Positions 7,633 to 18,069 of a stretch of 64,000 nt of DNA are shown here, in pieces. The translations under genes and the position numbers were made by a program. Source of the stretch: Microbaculum marinisediminis (GTDB lineage Bacteria > Pseudomonadota > Alphaproteobacteria > Rhizobiales > Tepidamorphaceae); the NCBI RefSeq assembly GCF_025397915.1, contig NZ_JALIDZ010000004.1, positions 434,001 to 498,000 of the forward strand, in the 5' to 3' direction. Below the pieces are notes generated by a model, which was not told the origin of the DNA, ran no database searches, and worked only from the letters and a program-made list of their open reading frames with translations. The first letter of the stretch is position 1. Each line of letters starts with the position of its first letter.

Positions 7633-8598
7633 ATGCGACGGCGATCCCCGTCTTTTCCCGCGGCGCCCGGCGAAACGACCCGGCGGGCCTTCGTGGCGTC
7701 CGCGGCCGCGCTCGCCGCTTCGGCGGCGCTGCCCTCGCGCGTGTTCGCGGCTGGCGAGTCCGGCGTGGCGGGCCCGCTGACGCGGCCCATCCCCGCGAGC
7801 GGAGAGCGGATCCCGGCGGTCGGACTGGGCACCTGGATCACCTTCAACGTCGGCGCTGATCCGGTGCTGCTGGAAGCCAGCGCGACCGTCATGGCGGCGT
7901 TCTTCGCGGCCGGTGGCCGGGTGATCGATTCCTCGCCGATGTACGGGTCGTCGCAGGCCACCCTCGGATACGGCTTCGGCAGGCTCGGCCGCCCCGACGG
8001 CCTGTTCGCCGCCGACAAGGTGTGGACCTCCGACGGCGCCAGCGGGCGCGCCCAGATCGCGGACTCTCGGGGCAAGTGGACAGTGCCCCGGTTCTCGCTG
8101 GTGCAGGTGCACAACCTGGTCGCCTGGCAGGCGCACCTGCCGACCCTGCAGGCGATCAAGGCGGCCGGCGAGATCGGCTATGTCGGGATCACCACGTCGG
8201 AGGGGCGCCGGCACCGCCAGTTCGAGCAGGTCATGCGCCGCGAACCGCTTGATTTCGTGCAGATCACCTACAACGTGCTGGATCGCGCGGCGGAGGAGCG
8301 GATATTGCCGATCGCCCGCGAGCGCGGCATCGGCGTCATCGTCAACCGGCCGTTCCGCCAGGGCGCGCTGACGCGCCGGCTGGCGCGCGAGCCGCTGCCG
8401 GACTGGGCCGCCGAGATCGGCGCGACGAACTGGGCGCAGGTCCTCCTGAAGTTCATCCTGGCGCATCCCGTCGTGACCGTGGCCATTCCCGCCACCACGC
8501 GCCCCGATCACGCCCGCGAAAACGTGGCCGCCGCCGCCGACCCGCTGCCGGATGCCCGCCTGCGCGAGCGCATCGCCGATCACGTCCGCTCCCTGTGA
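7633..8598 (+). CDS. Aldo/keto reductase with Tat signal peptide
   Basis: 321 residues. The N-terminus carries a twin-arginine signal (TTRRAFVASAAALAAS, Arg17-Arg18, ending SRVFAAG), predicting export of a folded protein. The mature part is an aldo/keto reductase: GLGTWITF start, active-site region VIDSSPMYGSS with Asp and Tyr, ADKVW with the lysine, QVHNL with the histidine, and YVGITTSEG. The fold normally uses NADPH, which is not thought to be free in the periplasm, so the exported form is odd; related exported members may keep their cofactor from the cytoplasm. The stop overlaps the ATG of the next gene by one base (TGATG), so the two are translationally coupled. Confidence 0.85.
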   Translation: MRRRSPSFPAAPGETTRRAFVASAAALAASAALPSRVFAAGESGVAGPLTRPIPASGERIPAVGLGTWITFNVGADPVLLEASATVMAAFFAAGGRVIDSSPMYGSSQATLGYGFGRLGRPDGLFAADKVWTSDGASGRAQIADSRGKWTVPRFSLVQVHNLVAWQAHLPTLQAIKAAGEIGYVGITTSEGRRHRQFEQVMRREPLDFVQITYNVLDRAAEERILPIARERGIGVIVNRPFRQGALTRRLAREPLPDWAAEIGATNWAQVLLKFILAHPVVTVAIPATTRPDHARENVAAAADPLPDARLRERIADHVRSL

Positions 8599-9308
8599 TG
8601 AGAGAGTGGTGGACCTATCGTCCCGAGGACTTCCTGCTGTTTGCCGACCGCGTCTACTGGCGGCTGTTCGAGCTGCATAATGCGGCGGTCTGGCCGGCGC
8701 AGATCGCGGCGTTGCTCCTCGGCGCGGCGATCCTTGTCCTGACCGTTCGGCCGCGGCCATGGTCGGGCCGGGTCATCGCGCTCGCCCTTGCCGCGGCCTG
8801 GCTGTTCGTCGCCTGGACGTTCCTGTGGCTGCGGTTCCGCCCGATCAACTGGGCGGCCGGCTATGCCGTCGCGCCGTTCGTCGCCGAGGCGCTGCTGCTC
8901 GTCTGGCTGGGCGGGGTCCGGGGCCGGCTGCGTTTTGGCGCGCGCGGCGGCCCCGGCGGCCGGCTCGGCCTGGCCGTCTTCGCCTATGCGCTGCTGGCGC
9001 ATCCGTTCGTGGCGGTGCTCGCCGGCCGGCCCCTCGCCGGCGCCGAGATCTTCGCGATCGCGCCGGATCCGCTGGCGATCGGCACGCTCGGCCTTCTCGC
9101 CACGGCCAAGGTAAGTGGGGCCCATATAAGTCGGTCAGGGGGGAGATTGACGGTGGCGGCGCTCTTCTTGGTGCCGCTATTGTGGTGCGGCGCGAGCGCG
9201 GCGACGCTTGCGACGATGGGAACCTGGGAGGCGTGGATACCGCTGGCGGCGGCGGTTGCGGCGGTGGCGGCCAGGGCGTGGCCGCACGGCCGAAAGCCGC
9301 CGACCTGA
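8598..9308 (+). CDS. DUF6064-like integral membrane protein
   Basis: 236 residues with six or seven hydrophobic segments and little else. It begins [22 protein letters not shown], a motif of a small family of uncharacterised membrane proteins (DUF6064 type). Short Arg-rich loops ([20 protein letters not shown]) suggest inside-facing loops. It overlaps the aldo/keto reductase stop, so it is probably cotranscribed with it, and precedes purH by 94 bases. Function unknown. Confidence 0.75.
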   Translation: MREWWTYRPEDFLLFADRVYWRLFELHNAAVWPAQIAALLLGAAILVLTVRPRPWSGRVIALALAAAWLFVAWTFLWLRFRPINWAAGYAVAPFVAEALLLVWLGGVRGRLRFGARGGPGGRLGLAVFAYALLAHPFVAVLAGRPLAGAEIFAIAPDPLAIGTLGLLATAKVSGAHISRSGGRLTVAALFLVPLLWCGASAATLATMGTWEAWIPLAAAVAAVAARAWPHGRKPPT

Positions 9309-9402
9309 CTTTTCCCCCGGCGGGGCGGTTCGAAAAGTGACCTTTTCCGCGCATCGTGCTAAGCGGCGGGCCACACGCTTTCTTCCGCTTCAGGATCTTC
9401 CG

Positions 9403-11004
9403 ATGACGAACACGCCGACGCCCGTTCGCCGGGCCCTCATCTCCGTTTCCGACAAGACCGGAATCGTCGACTTCGCCAAGGCCCTCGCCGACAAGGGCGT
9501 GGAGCTCCTGTCGACGGGCGGCACCGCCCGCGCGCTGAAGGAGGCGGGGCTCCAGGTCACCGACGTCGCCTCGGTCACCGGGTTCCCGGAAATGCTCGAC
9601 GGACGGGTCAAGACGCTGCATCCGAAGGTGCATGGCGGCCTGCTCGCCGACCGTTCCAAGCCGGAGCATGTCGCGGCGCTGAGCCAGCACGGCATTCCGG
9701 AAATCGACCTGCTGGCGATCAATCTCTATCCCTTCGAGGAGACGCTGCTGCGCGGCGCCGGCTTCGAGGCGTGCATCGAGAACATCGATATCGGCGGCCC
9801 GGCGATGATCCGCGCGGCGGCCAAGAACCACGGCTCGGTGACGGTGCTGGTCGATCCGGCCGACTATGCGGGCGTGCTCGAGGAACTCGGCACGGGCGGC
9901 GTCAGCGCCGGCACGCGCCAGCGGCTGGCGGCCAAGGCGTTCTCGCGCACCGCGGCCTACGACGCGGCGATCTCGCGCTGGTTCACCGACGCGGTGGGCG
10001 ACGGCGAACCGACCTGGGTCAGCTTCGGCGGCACGCTTGGGGAATCGCTGCGCTACGGCGAGAACCCGCACCAGCGCGCCGGCTTCTACCGCACGCCCGA
10101 ATCCCGGCCCGGTCCGGCGCGGCCGGGCGTTGCCACCGCCCGCCAGCTCCAGGGCAAGGCGCTGTCCTACAACAACATCAACGACACCGACGCGGCCTTC
10201 GAACTCGTCGCCGAGTTCGATCCGAACGACGCGGCGGCGGTGGCCATCATCAAGCACGCCAATCCCTGCGGCGTGGCGACCGGGGCGAGCCTGCGCGAGG
10301 CCTACGAGCTGGCGCTGCGCTGCGACCCGGTGTCCGCCTTCGGCGGCATCGTCGCGCTCAACCAGACCCTCGACGCGGAGGCCGCGGAGAAGATCGTCGA
10401 GATCTTCACCGAGGTGATCGTCGCCCCGGCGGCGAGCCCGGAGGCGATCGAGATCGTGGCGGCGAAGAAGAACCTGCGCCTGCTGGTGACCGGCGGCCTG
10501 CCGGATCCCGCCGCGCCCGGCCTGACCGTGCGCTCGGTCGCCGGCGGCCTGCTGGTGCAGTCGCGCGACAACGGCCGGCTCGGCGCGACCGATCTGAGGG
10601 TCGTGACCAGGCGGGCGCCGAGCGAGCAGGAACTGCACGACCTGCTGTTCGCCTGGCGGGTGGCCAAGCACGTGAAGTCGAACGCCATCGTCTACGCCAG
10701 GGACGGCGCCACCGCCGGCATCGGCGCGGGCCAGATGAGCCGGGTGGATTCGGCCCGCATCGCCGCGCACAAGTCCGAGGAGGCGGCGAAGGCGGCGGGG
10801 ATCGCCCGGCCGCTCGCCGAGGGCTCGGTGGTCGCATCGGACGCCTTCTTCCCGTTCCCGGACGGGCTGCTGGCGGCGGCGGCGGCGGGCGCGACGGCGG
10901 TGATCCAGCCGGGCGGCTCGATGCGCGACGAGGACGTGATCGCGGCCGCCGACGAGAAGGGGCTGGCCATGGTGTTCACCGGAATGCGTCACTTCCGGCA
11001 TTAG
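9403..11004 (+). CDS. purH: Bifunctional AICAR formyltransferase/IMP cyclohydrolase PurH
   Basis: 533 residues, the usual length, catalysing the last two steps of IMP synthesis. The N-terminal IMP cyclohydrolase (MGS-like) domain covers about 1-200 ([60 protein letters not shown]). The C-terminal transformylase follows ([68 protein letters not shown]). The start is ATG 9403 with AGGAT upstream. Confidence 0.97.
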   Translation: MTNTPTPVRRALISVSDKTGIVDFAKALADKGVELLSTGGTARALKEAGLQVTDVASVTGFPEMLDGRVKTLHPKVHGGLLADRSKPEHVAALSQHGIPEIDLLAINLYPFEETLLRGAGFEACIENIDIGGPAMIRAAAKNHGSVTVLVDPADYAGVLEELGTGGVSAGTRQRLAAKAFSRTAAYDAAISRWFTDAVGDGEPTWVSFGGTLGESLRYGENPHQRAGFYRTPESRPGPARPGVATARQLQGKALSYNNINDTDAAFELVAEFDPNDAAAVAIIKHANPCGVATGASLREAYELALRCDPVSAFGGIVALNQTLDAEAAEKIVEIFTEVIVAPAASPEAIEIVAAKKNLRLLVTGGLPDPAAPGLTVRSVAGGLLVQSRDNGRLGATDLRVVTRRAPSEQELHDLLFAWRVAKHVKSNAIVYARDGATAGIGAGQMSRVDSARIAAHKSEEAAKAAGIARPLAEGSVVASDAFFPFPDGLLAAAAAGATAVIQPGGSMRDEDVIAAADEKGLAMVFTGMRHFRH

Positions 11005-11027
11005 CCTCCGGGTGATACAATCTATAG

Positions 11028-11912
11028 ATGCGGCGTATACTCGTATCCATCCTGATCGCGGTCATCGTCGTCCTGGCCGGCGGCGGCGCGTATGTATGGC
11101 TGTCGCTGACCGGGGCCTTCACCGACAAGCGAACCCCGGCACGGCTTCTGGCGCTGCTGGAGCCGGATATCGTGATCGTCAAGCCGGACGGCGACGGGCC
11201 GTTTCCGGCGGTGCTGCTGTTTCACGGCTGCGAGGGCCTGTGGAACGGCGACAAGCGCCGGCCGCTGATGGGCATATACGCCGATATCGCCAAATCCGAG
11301 GGGGTGGTGGCGATCATCGTCGACAGCCTGAAGCCGCGTAACATCAATTCCGAGGAAGCCTATGCCGACGTCTGCCCCGGCTGGGTGCTGCGCGGCTCGG
11401 AGCGGGCCGGCGACGTGGCGGTGACGGTGCCGTTCGCCCGTGGCCTTCCCTATGTCGACCCGGACCGGATCGCGATCGCCGGCTGGAGCCACGGCGGCTG
11501 GACGGTGATGGACTTCCTGGCGATGCCGCCGCAGGAGATGGTGCCCTACAGCCTGACACGGTGGCCGGAGGCCGCGTTCGCCGGCCTGACCGCGGTCTAC
11601 CTGACCTATCCCTATTGCGGCTTCCCGGCGCTGGCGCCGGCGGCCGGCGAGATCGAGCCCCGTCCGACCTGGGCGATCCACGGCACCGCCGACGTCACCG
11701 CCGACCCGGCGCCGTGCGACGAGGCCTACGCGCTGGCGATCGAGGAGGGCGCGCCGGTCGACGTCGCGATCCTCGACGGCGCGACGCATGCCTTCGACCG
11801 TCCCGACGTGCTGCCGGATTCCACCTCCGTCTACGATCCGGCCTTCGCGCAGATCGCCTACGACCGCTTCCGCAGCTTCCTGCGCGAGGTGCTGATCCCC
11901 TCTGGACGGTGA
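11028..11912 (+). CDS. Alpha/beta hydrolase of dienelactone hydrolase type, membrane anchored
   Basis: 294 residues. An uncleaved N-terminal anchor or signal (RRILVSILIAVIVVLAGGGAYVW) places the enzyme at the periplasmic side of the membrane. The hydrolase fold follows: AVLLFHGCEGLW (oxyanion strand), nucleophile elbow GWSHGG with its serine, acid-region motif AIHGTADVTADP, and the histidine in DGATHAFDRPD. Substrate not known; the dienelactone hydrolase family acts on small esters and lactones. Its stop codon abuts that of NAD-GDH on the other strand with no gap (11912/11913). Confidence 0.85.
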   Translation: MRRILVSILIAVIVVLAGGGAYVWLSLTGAFTDKRTPARLLALLEPDIVIVKPDGDGPFPAVLLFHGCEGLWNGDKRRPLMGIYADIAKSEGVVAIIVDSLKPRNINSEEAYADVCPGWVLRGSERAGDVAVTVPFARGLPYVDPDRIAIAGWSHGGWTVMDFLAMPPQEMVPYSLTRWPEAAFAGLTAVYLTYPYCGFPALAPAAGEIEPRPTWAIHGTADVTADPAPCDEAYALAIEEGAPVDVAILDGATHAFDRPDVLPDSTSVYDPAFAQIAYDRFRSFLREVLIPSGR

Positions 11913-14900
11913 CTATCCGCCCGCCAGGTCGTTGAACAGGCTGGCCGCCACCGCCAGCCGGGACAGGCTCATGGGACCGCGCTCGATATCGGCGATGGCG
12001 CCGGCGGTGCGCCTGACACTGTCGCCGCGCGTGGCGATCCAGGCGTCCAGCGCCGGCTTGCCCTTCTTGTCCGTCGCCAGCACCTCGGCCACCAGCTTGC
12101 GCTGGGCCTCGTGGATCAGGTCGAGGGTGCGGTTGAGCGCCAGCCGGTCATAGTAGTCGACGGCGGCGAGCGACCGGGTCGTCTCGCTGAGCTCGTCGAC
12201 GCGGAAATGCGCCGAGAAGGCGAAGAAGGTCTCGGCGACGGCGCTGAGCGACTTGCCGGTGCGGTCCGAGACCAGAACGATATCGGGCACGCGCGACAGC
12301 CATTGCGCGCCGGCGGCACGAGTCGCCAGGCTTTCCGGCAGCCCGGCCCCGACCAGCTCGTCGCGGCGCGCGGCGATGCGCTCGGCGGCCTCGCCCGGCA
12401 CGATCCTGGCGAGGTCCTTGGCGAGCTTCGCAGTCGCCTTGCGGTAGTGGTCGATGACCTCGGCGAGGCCCTGTTCGATGTCGATGTTGCGCAGGAACCA
12501 GGCGGTGGCGCGCAAGAGCAGGTCCTGGAGGCCGGCGTAGAGCTCGAGCTGCAGCGCGCCGGATATCCTGCTGTCGAGCGCGTCGATCTCGCCGTTGACC
12601 TCGGTGAGGCCGAAGGCGTTGCGGGCGGCGGCGAAGGCGGCGGCGATCTCCGGCACGTCGGCGCCGGTCTCGTCGGCGAGCCGGACGATCATTGTCGGGC
12701 CGCAGCGGTTGATCATCGAGTTCGCCAGCATGGTGGAGATGATCTCGCGGCGCAGCCGATGGTCGGCGATCGCCCCGGGGAAGCGCGCCTGCAGGGCTTC
12801 GGGGAAGTAGCGCATCAGCTCGCGGCCGAGATAGGAATCGTCGGGCACGGCGCAGTCCAGCAGCCGCGAATACAGGTCGATCTTGGCGTAGGCGAGCAGC
12901 ACCGCGAGCTCTGGGCGCGTCAGCGGCTCGCAGCGCGTCTCGCGGGCCTGCAGTTCGGCGTCGTCGGGCAGGTCCTCGACCGCGCGGTCGAGGTCGCCGT
13001 GCGTTTCCAGATTGCGCATCAGCCGCTGCTGGAAGCCCAGGTCCTCGAGCCCGCGACGCTCGGTCAGCGACAGCGCCAGGGTCTGCAGATAGTTGTTGCG
13101 CAGCACCAGGCCGGCGACCTCCTCGGTCATCTCGACGAGCAGGTCGTTGCGCTGGGCCAGCGTCAGCGATCCCTTCCGCATCTCGCTGCCGAGCGCGATC
13201 TTGATGTTGACCTCCATGTCGGAGGAGTTGACGCCGGCGGAGTTGTCGATGGCGTCGGAGTTGATCCGGCCGCCGGCGAGCGCGAACTCGATGCGGGCGC
13301 GCTGCGTCATGCCGAGATTGGCGCCTTCGCCGACGACCTTCACCCGCATCTGCGCCGCGGTGATGCGGATTGAATCGTTGGCGCGGTCGCCGACGTGGTC
13401 GTCGGTCTCCTCGCTGGCGCGCACATAGGTGCCGATGCCGCCGAACCAGAGCAGGTCCGCCTCGAGCCTGAGGATCGCCGAGATCAGCTCGGATGGCGTC
13501 GCCGTCTTGCGGTGGATGCCGAGCAGGTCCTGCATCTGCGGCGACAGCGGGATCGCCTTCATCTGGCGCGAGAACACGCCGCCGCCCCTGGAGATCAGGC
13601 TGGCGTCGTAGTCCTGCCAGCTCGAGCGCGGCAGCGCGAACAGGCGCGTGCGCTCGGCGTAGCCGATGGCCGGGTCCGGATCGGGGTCGATGAAGATGTC
13701 GCGGTGGTCGAACGCGGCGACGAGGCGGATCTGCTCGGACAGCAGCATGCCGTTGCCGAACACGTCGCCGGACATGTCGCCGACGCCGATCACCGAGAAC
13801 GGCGTCGTCTGGATGTCGACTTCCATCTCGCGGAAGTGGCGCTTGACGGCCTCCCAGGCGCCGCGCGCGGTGATGCCCATCTTCTTGTGGTCGTAGCCGG
13901 CCGAGCCGCCGGAGGCGAAGGCGTCGTCGAGCCAGAAGTCGTGCGCCTGCGACAGGCCGTTGGCGATGTCGGAGAAGGTCGCCGTGCCCTTGTCGGCGGC
14001 GACGACGAGATAGGGGTCGTCGCCGTCGTGGCGCACGGTCAGCGCGGGCGCGACGATGGCACCCTCGACCAGGTTGTCGGTGATGTCGAGCAGGCTGCCG
14101 ACGAAGATCTTGTAGCAGGCGATGCCCTCGGCCAGCATCGCCTCGCGGTTGCCGACCGGCAGGTGCTTGGGCACGAAGCCGCCCTTGGCGCCGACCGGCA
14201 CGATGACGGCGTTCTTGACCTGCTGCGCCTTGACGAGGCCGAGCACCTCGGTGCGGAAGTCCTGCGGCCGGTCGGACCAGCGCAGGCCGCCGCGGGCGAT
14301 CTCGCCGAAGCGCAGGTGCACGCCTTCGACGCGCGGACTGTAGACGAAGATCTCCATGTGCGGGCGTGGCTCGGGCAGATCGTCGATCTGCCGGCTCGAC
14401 AGCTTGATGGAGAAGGCCTCGCGCGGCTCGCCGTGGGTGTCGGTCTGGTAGAAGTTGGTGCGCAGCGTCGCGCGGATGAGGTTGACGAAGCAGCGCACGA
14501 TGCGGTCCTCGTCGAGACTGGGAACGGCCTCGAGCGCGGCCTCGATCCGGTCGACGACCGCCTGTTCGCCGGCCAGTCTTTCCGCCCGGTCGGTGACCTG
14601 CGGCGAGAAGCGGGCATGGAATACGTCGACCAGCAATCCGGCGATGTCGGCGTGATGCTGCAGCGTCTGCCACATGTAGTCCTGGGAGTAGGGGATGCGG
14701 GCCTGGCGCAGATAGCGCGAATAGGCCCGCAGCGTGGCGATGTCGCGCCAGGCCAGCCCGGCCTTGACGATGAGGGCGTTGTAGCCGTCGTTCTCGGCCT
14801 GGCCGAGGGCCACGGCGAGGAAGCCGTCGGCGAGCCGCCCGTTCAGGCGGTCGAGGTCGATCGCCGCGCCGTCGGCGCGTTCCAGCACCATGTCGTGCAT

Positions 14901-16766
14901 CCAGATGTCGGCGACGGCGTCGGCATCCGGCCGGGCGATGCGGTAGGTGCGCTCGCTGATGACCTTGAAGCCCATGTTCTCCAGGATCGGCACGCGCTCC
15001 GACAGCGGTACCGGGCTGTCGAGCCGGAACAGCTTGAGGCCGAGCCGGTCGGGACGGTCCGCGTCCGGTCGGTGGAAGTCGATCAGAAGGCGGCGCTCGC
15101 CGACCAGCCGCTCGACGACGGAGATGTCGTGCACCGCCACCTCGGCGGGGTAGGCGGCCTGGTAGCCGCCGGTGAAGGCGTCCTTGTAGCGGTGGTACAG
15201 CTCGGCGGCATGGAAGACGTCGTGGGCGTCGTCGAGCGCCTCCTTCAGGTTGTCCGACCAGATGCGGATCAGGCCGGCGATCTGCGCCTCCAGCCCGGCC
15301 TGGTCCGGCGTCGGGGCGGTGCCCTCGTAGCGGCCGATGATGAAATGGACGCGGGTCAGCACGCCTTCGGGATAGAAGGGATAGAAGGCCGACACGCGGC
15401 CCTCGAAGGCGCGCGCCAGCAGGTCGCCGATCGCCAGGCGGACGTGGGTGTTGTAGCGGTCGCGCGGGACGTAGACGAGCGCGGAGACGAACCGGTCGAA
15501 CTTGTCGGCCCGGTAGAGGACGCGGATGCGCGGGCGCTCGCCGAGCTGGAGGATCGCCAGCGACCATTCGTAGAGCGTCTCGATGTCGATCTGGAACAGC
15601 TCGTCGCGCGGGAACGTCTCCAGCACGTTCATCAGCGCCTTGCCGTTGTGGCTCTGCGGCTCGAATCCGGTCTTGCGCATGACCAGATCGACCTTGTGCC
15701 GCAGATAGGGAATGGAGCGGATACCGCGGTTGTAGGCGGTCGAGGTGAACAGGCCGATGAGGCGCAGCTCGCCGGTCAGGGCGCCCTCGTCGTCGAAGGT
15801 CTTCACGCCGACATAGTCCATGTGGACGCGGCGATGGACGAGCGACTTGACGTTGGCCTTCGTCACGATCAGCGGCACCGGCTGCATCAGGAAGTCGCGC
15901 AGCTCCGGCGTGTAGGTGACCCATTCGCGGCCGCGCCGCAGGACCATCACGCCGGGATCGCGCAGGATGCCGAAGCCGGCGCCCTCGTCGCGCGAGACGC
16001 GCTCGAGCCGGCCCTCCTCGACGCCGCCGACGAAGGCGTACTCGCGCAGGCCCAGGAGCGTGAAGTTGTTGTCGGCGATCCAGTCGAGGAACTGCACGGC
16101 CTCGGCGATCTCGTCGGCGGGGATCGGCGGCGGGTTGGAGCGGTAGACCTCGATCTCCTGCTTGAGCCGGGCGAGCATCGGCTGCCAGTCCTGGACGACG
16201 ATGCGCACGGCGTCGTCGACGCGGCCCAGAGCGGCGGCCAGCTCGCGCCGCTCGAGATCGGAATCGATGCGATCGACATGGATCTGGATGACGCTCTCGC
16301 GCAGCACCTCGGCCCGGGAGGACGGTCGCTCGATTCCGTGGAATTTCCGGCGCCTGCCCCTGGAATCGCGCTCGACGCCCATGATCGGGTGCAGTACGAG
16401 GCGGACCTCGTAGTTGCGGTCCTGCAGCTCGGCCATCGCCGAATCGAGCAGGAACGGCATGTTGTCGTTGACGATCTCGACGACGGTGACCGAGTTGAGC
16501 GGCGACTCCGGCGCGGGGTCGAGCGGATCGGGATCGAAGACGCGGATCTTGTGCTTGCCGGGCAGCCGTGTCGCGGTGAAGTTCCAGGTGCCTTCGGCCA
16601 GCAGCGCCAGTTCGCCGGGCGCGTAGATCGCCAGATCCTCGTAGGCGGCCTCGGAATACAGGCAGTCCGTGAACCCGCCGAGCGCCGACTTGCGGGCACC
16701 GCCCGGAAGCGCCTTCAGGGTCGCCTCGATCAGCGCGCGCCTTCTGTCCTGGTCGCGTTGGAGCAT
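11913..16766 (-). CDS. NAD-specific glutamate dehydrogenase, large (GDH-180) type
   Basis: 1617 residues, the size of the 180-kDa NAD-dependent glutamate dehydrogenases that turn glutamate into 2-oxoglutarate plus ammonium. A long N-terminal region with ACT-like regulatory segments (about 1-700) precedes the catalytic core, which shows RGGLRWSDRPQDFRTEVLGL, the lysine-bearing KNAVIVPVGAKGGFVPK, and the NAD-domain stretch VIGVGDMSGDVFGNGML. The helical C-terminal domain follows. ATG 16766 has GAGGA about eight bases upstream. The gene stands alone. Confidence 0.96.
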   Translation of the reverse strand: MLQRDQDRRRALIEATLKALPGGARKSALGGFTDCLYSEAAYEDLAIYAPGELALLAEGTWNFTATRLPGKHKIRVFDPDPLDPAPESPLNSVTVVEIVNDNMPFLLDSAMAELQDRNYEVRLVLHPIMGVERDSRGRRRKFHGIERPSSRAEVLRESVIQIHVDRIDSDLERRELAAALGRVDDAVRIVVQDWQPMLARLKQEIEVYRSNPPPIPADEIAEAVQFLDWIADNNFTLLGLREYAFVGGVEEGRLERVSRDEGAGFGILRDPGVMVLRRGREWVTYTPELRDFLMQPVPLIVTKANVKSLVHRRVHMDYVGVKTFDDEGALTGELRLIGLFTSTAYNRGIRSIPYLRHKVDLVMRKTGFEPQSHNGKALMNVLETFPRDELFQIDIETLYEWSLAILQLGERPRIRVLYRADKFDRFVSALVYVPRDRYNTHVRLAIGDLLARAFEGRVSAFYPFYPEGVLTRVHFIIGRYEGTAPTPDQAGLEAQIAGLIRIWSDNLKEALDDAHDVFHAAELYHRYKDAFTGGYQAAYPAEVAVHDISVVERLVGERRLLIDFHRPDADRPDRLGLKLFRLDSPVPLSERVPILENMGFKVISERTYRIARPDADAVADIWMHDMVLERADGAAIDLDRLNGRLADGFLAVALGQAENDGYNALIVKAGLAWRDIATLRAYSRYLRQARIPYSQDYMWQTLQHHADIAGLLVDVFHARFSPQVTDRAERLAGEQAVVDRIEAALEAVPSLDEDRIVRCFVNLIRATLRTNFYQTDTHGEPREAFSIKLSSRQIDDLPEPRPHMEIFVYSPRVEGVHLRFGEIARGGLRWSDRPQDFRTEVLGLVKAQQVKNAVIVPVGAKGGFVPKHLPVGNREAMLAEGIACYKIFVGSLLDITDNLVEGAIVAPALTVRHDGDDPYLVVAADKGTATFSDIANGLSQAHDFWLDDAFASGGSAGYDHKKMGITARGAWEAVKRHFREMEVDIQTTPFSVIGVGDMSGDVFGNGMLLSEQIRLVAAFDHRDIFIDPDPDPAIGYAERTRLFALPRSSWQDYDASLISRGGGVFSRQMKAIPLSPQMQDLLGIHRKTATPSELISAILRLEADLLWFGGIGTYVRASEETDDHVGDRANDSIRITAAQMRVKVVGEGANLGMTQRARIEFALAGGRINSDAIDNSAGVNSSDMEVNIKIALGSEMRKGSLTLAQRNDLLVEMTEEVAGLVLRNNYLQTLALSLTERRGLEDLGFQQRLMRNLETHGDLDRAVEDLPDDAELQARETRCEPLTRPELAVLLAYAKIDLYSRLLDCAVPDDSYLGRELMRYFPEALQARFPGAIADHRLRREIISTMLANSMINRCGPTMIVRLADETGADVPEIAAAFAAARNAFGLTEVNGEIDALDSRISGALQLELYAGLQDLLLRATAWFLRNIDIEQGLAEVIDHYRKATAKLAKDLARIVPGEAAERIAARRDELVGAGLPESLATRAAGAQWLSRVPDIVLVSDRTGKSLSAVAETFFAFSAHFRVDELSETTRSLAAVDYYDRLALNRTLDLIHEAQRKLVAEVLATDKKGKPALDAWIATRGDSVRRTAGAIADIERGPMSLSRLAVAASLFNDLAGG

Positions 16767-16936
16767 AGCGTTTCCTCGTGTTCCGTTTTCCGTTCTTGCG
16801 ACTCACGGCTTGCCGGGAAGTGTTCGACAGATTGACGACGCTGTCGAGACGTGGGGTGTGGCGCCGCGGATTCCGCGCGCGGCTGTGCTAGCGTGGTGTC
16901 CTGGACCCAGAAACCCGCAACAGCCGGAGGACATGG

Positions 16937-17512
16937 ATGTCGGAAGACCGCGTGATCGCGCTCGATCTCGAACCGGAAGACGATCTCACCGATCGCCAGA
17001 AGGCCTATTTCGACAAATGCGTGGAAAAGCTTGGCATGGTGCCGAACGTGTTGAAGGCCTACGCGTTCAATCCGGTCAAGCTCGACGCCTTCACGGCGAT
17101 GTACAACGATTTGATGCTCGGCGAGTCCGGCCTGTCGAAGCTGGAACGCGAGATGATCGCCGTCGTCTGTTCCAGCGTGAACCACTGTTTCTACTGCCTG
17201 ACCGCCCACGGGCAGGCGGTGCGCCAGTATTCCGGCGACCCGGCGCTCGGCGAGATGATGGTGATGAACTACCGCGTCGCCGATCTGACGGACAAGCAGC
17301 GGGCGATGCTCGATTTCGCCTGGAAACTGACCGAGATGCCGTGGGCGATCGACGAGCCGGACCGCCAGGCGTTGCGCGATGTCGGCTTCAGCGACCGGGA
17401 CATCTGGGACATCGCCTCGGTGGCGGCGTTCTTCAACATGACCAACCGGGTGGCGACGGCGACCGACATGCGGCCCAACCCCGAGTATCACGGCCAGAAC
17501 CGGCAATCGTGA
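16937..17512 (+). CDS. Peroxidase-related AhpD-like / carboxymuconolactone decarboxylase family protein
   Basis: 191 residues of the uncharacterised peroxidase-related group. The redox motif is EREMIAVVCSSVNHCFYC, with the CxxC pair (HCFYC) in a helix after an extra Cys, followed by LTAHG, as in AhpD. AhpD uses this pair as a thiol reductant for peroxiredoxin. The flanking helices (LEPEDDLTDRQKAYFDKC, GMVPNVLKAYAFNPVKL) are typical of this branch. ATG 16937 follows CCGGAGGA. A GTGCTAGCG element at 16885-16893 resembles the -10 region in front of atpH. Confidence 0.88.
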   Translation: MSEDRVIALDLEPEDDLTDRQKAYFDKCVEKLGMVPNVLKAYAFNPVKLDAFTAMYNDLMLGESGLSKLEREMIAVVCSSVNHCFYCLTAHGQAVRQYSGDPALGEMMVMNYRVADLTDKQRAMLDFAWKLTEMPWAIDEPDRQALRDVGFSDRDIWDIASVAAFFNMTNRVATATDMRPNPEYHGQNRQS

Positions 17513-17652
17513 AACAAATGAATCGACGACGCGCGGCCGTGGTAACGGCATCGCAATGAAATGTCCGTATGAAACCTTCCACAGTGAGGTGCGTTAGACC
17601 AGATATCTCATGTGGATTGACGCGCGATGTCGGATGTTCCATCTTTGTTCCT

Positions 17653-18069
17653 ATGACTGCGCCCTTTAACGTCGTCGATTGCGAACCTGCCGTGCCGAGC
17701 GTGCTCGACGGGATTCCGTTCGCCTCCGAGTTCCGTCACTGGACGGGGGAAAGCGGGCGCCGGTATCTGACGCGCGCCTTCCCGCTCGACATGGCGGCGG
17801 AGTTTCCCGGCGCGCCGGTGATCCTCGCCGCGGTACATCCCGACGGCCGCCGGGAAGCGGTGTGGATCGGCTTCTCGGTGGGACGGCGCTTCGACGAGGC
17901 GCTGGCGGCGGCGCGTGCCGCCGGGGCGAGCGAGGCGCACGTGCATCTGGTGACGATCGGCGCGGTGGAGCGGGTCAAGGCGCTGCGCGACCTGCGTGCG
18001 GCAATCGGGCCGCGGCCGGCGGACCGCGACGGCGCGCGCGACCGCGCCCGCCAGGGTGTCGCCGCCTGA
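17653..18069 (+). CDS. Hypothetical protein
   Basis: 138 residues from ATG 17653. An upstream in-frame ATG at 17569 would add 28 residues from an AT-richer stretch and is less likely. No family recognised. It shows strand-helix patterns (LAAVHPDGRREAVWIGFSVG, EALAAARAAGASEAHVHLV) like a small cytosolic alpha/beta protein and no signal peptide. TTGACG at 17617-17622 could be a -35 element whose transcript would start at or next to the ATG. The stop codon lies in the first unit of a four-copy tandem repeat. Confidence 0.6.
   Translation: MTAPFNVVDCEPAVPSVLDGIPFASEFRHWTGESGRRYLTRAFPLDMAAEFPGAPVILAAVHPDGRREAVWIGFSVGRRFDEALAAARAAGASEAHVHLVTIGAVERVKALRDLRAAIGPRPADRDGARDRARQGVAA

Noticed and set aside
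16785-16800. GTTC...GTTC upstream of NAD-GDH resembling a second LexA box
   Set aside because: The spacer is eight bases, not the seven required for the alphaproteobacterial box.
13395-16835. A 1146-codon open frame opposite NAD-GDH
   Set aside because: Its composition (Val/Asp/Arg/Gly-rich, no domain motifs) is that of an antisense shadow in high-GC DNA; the NAD-GDH frame has all catalytic motifs.
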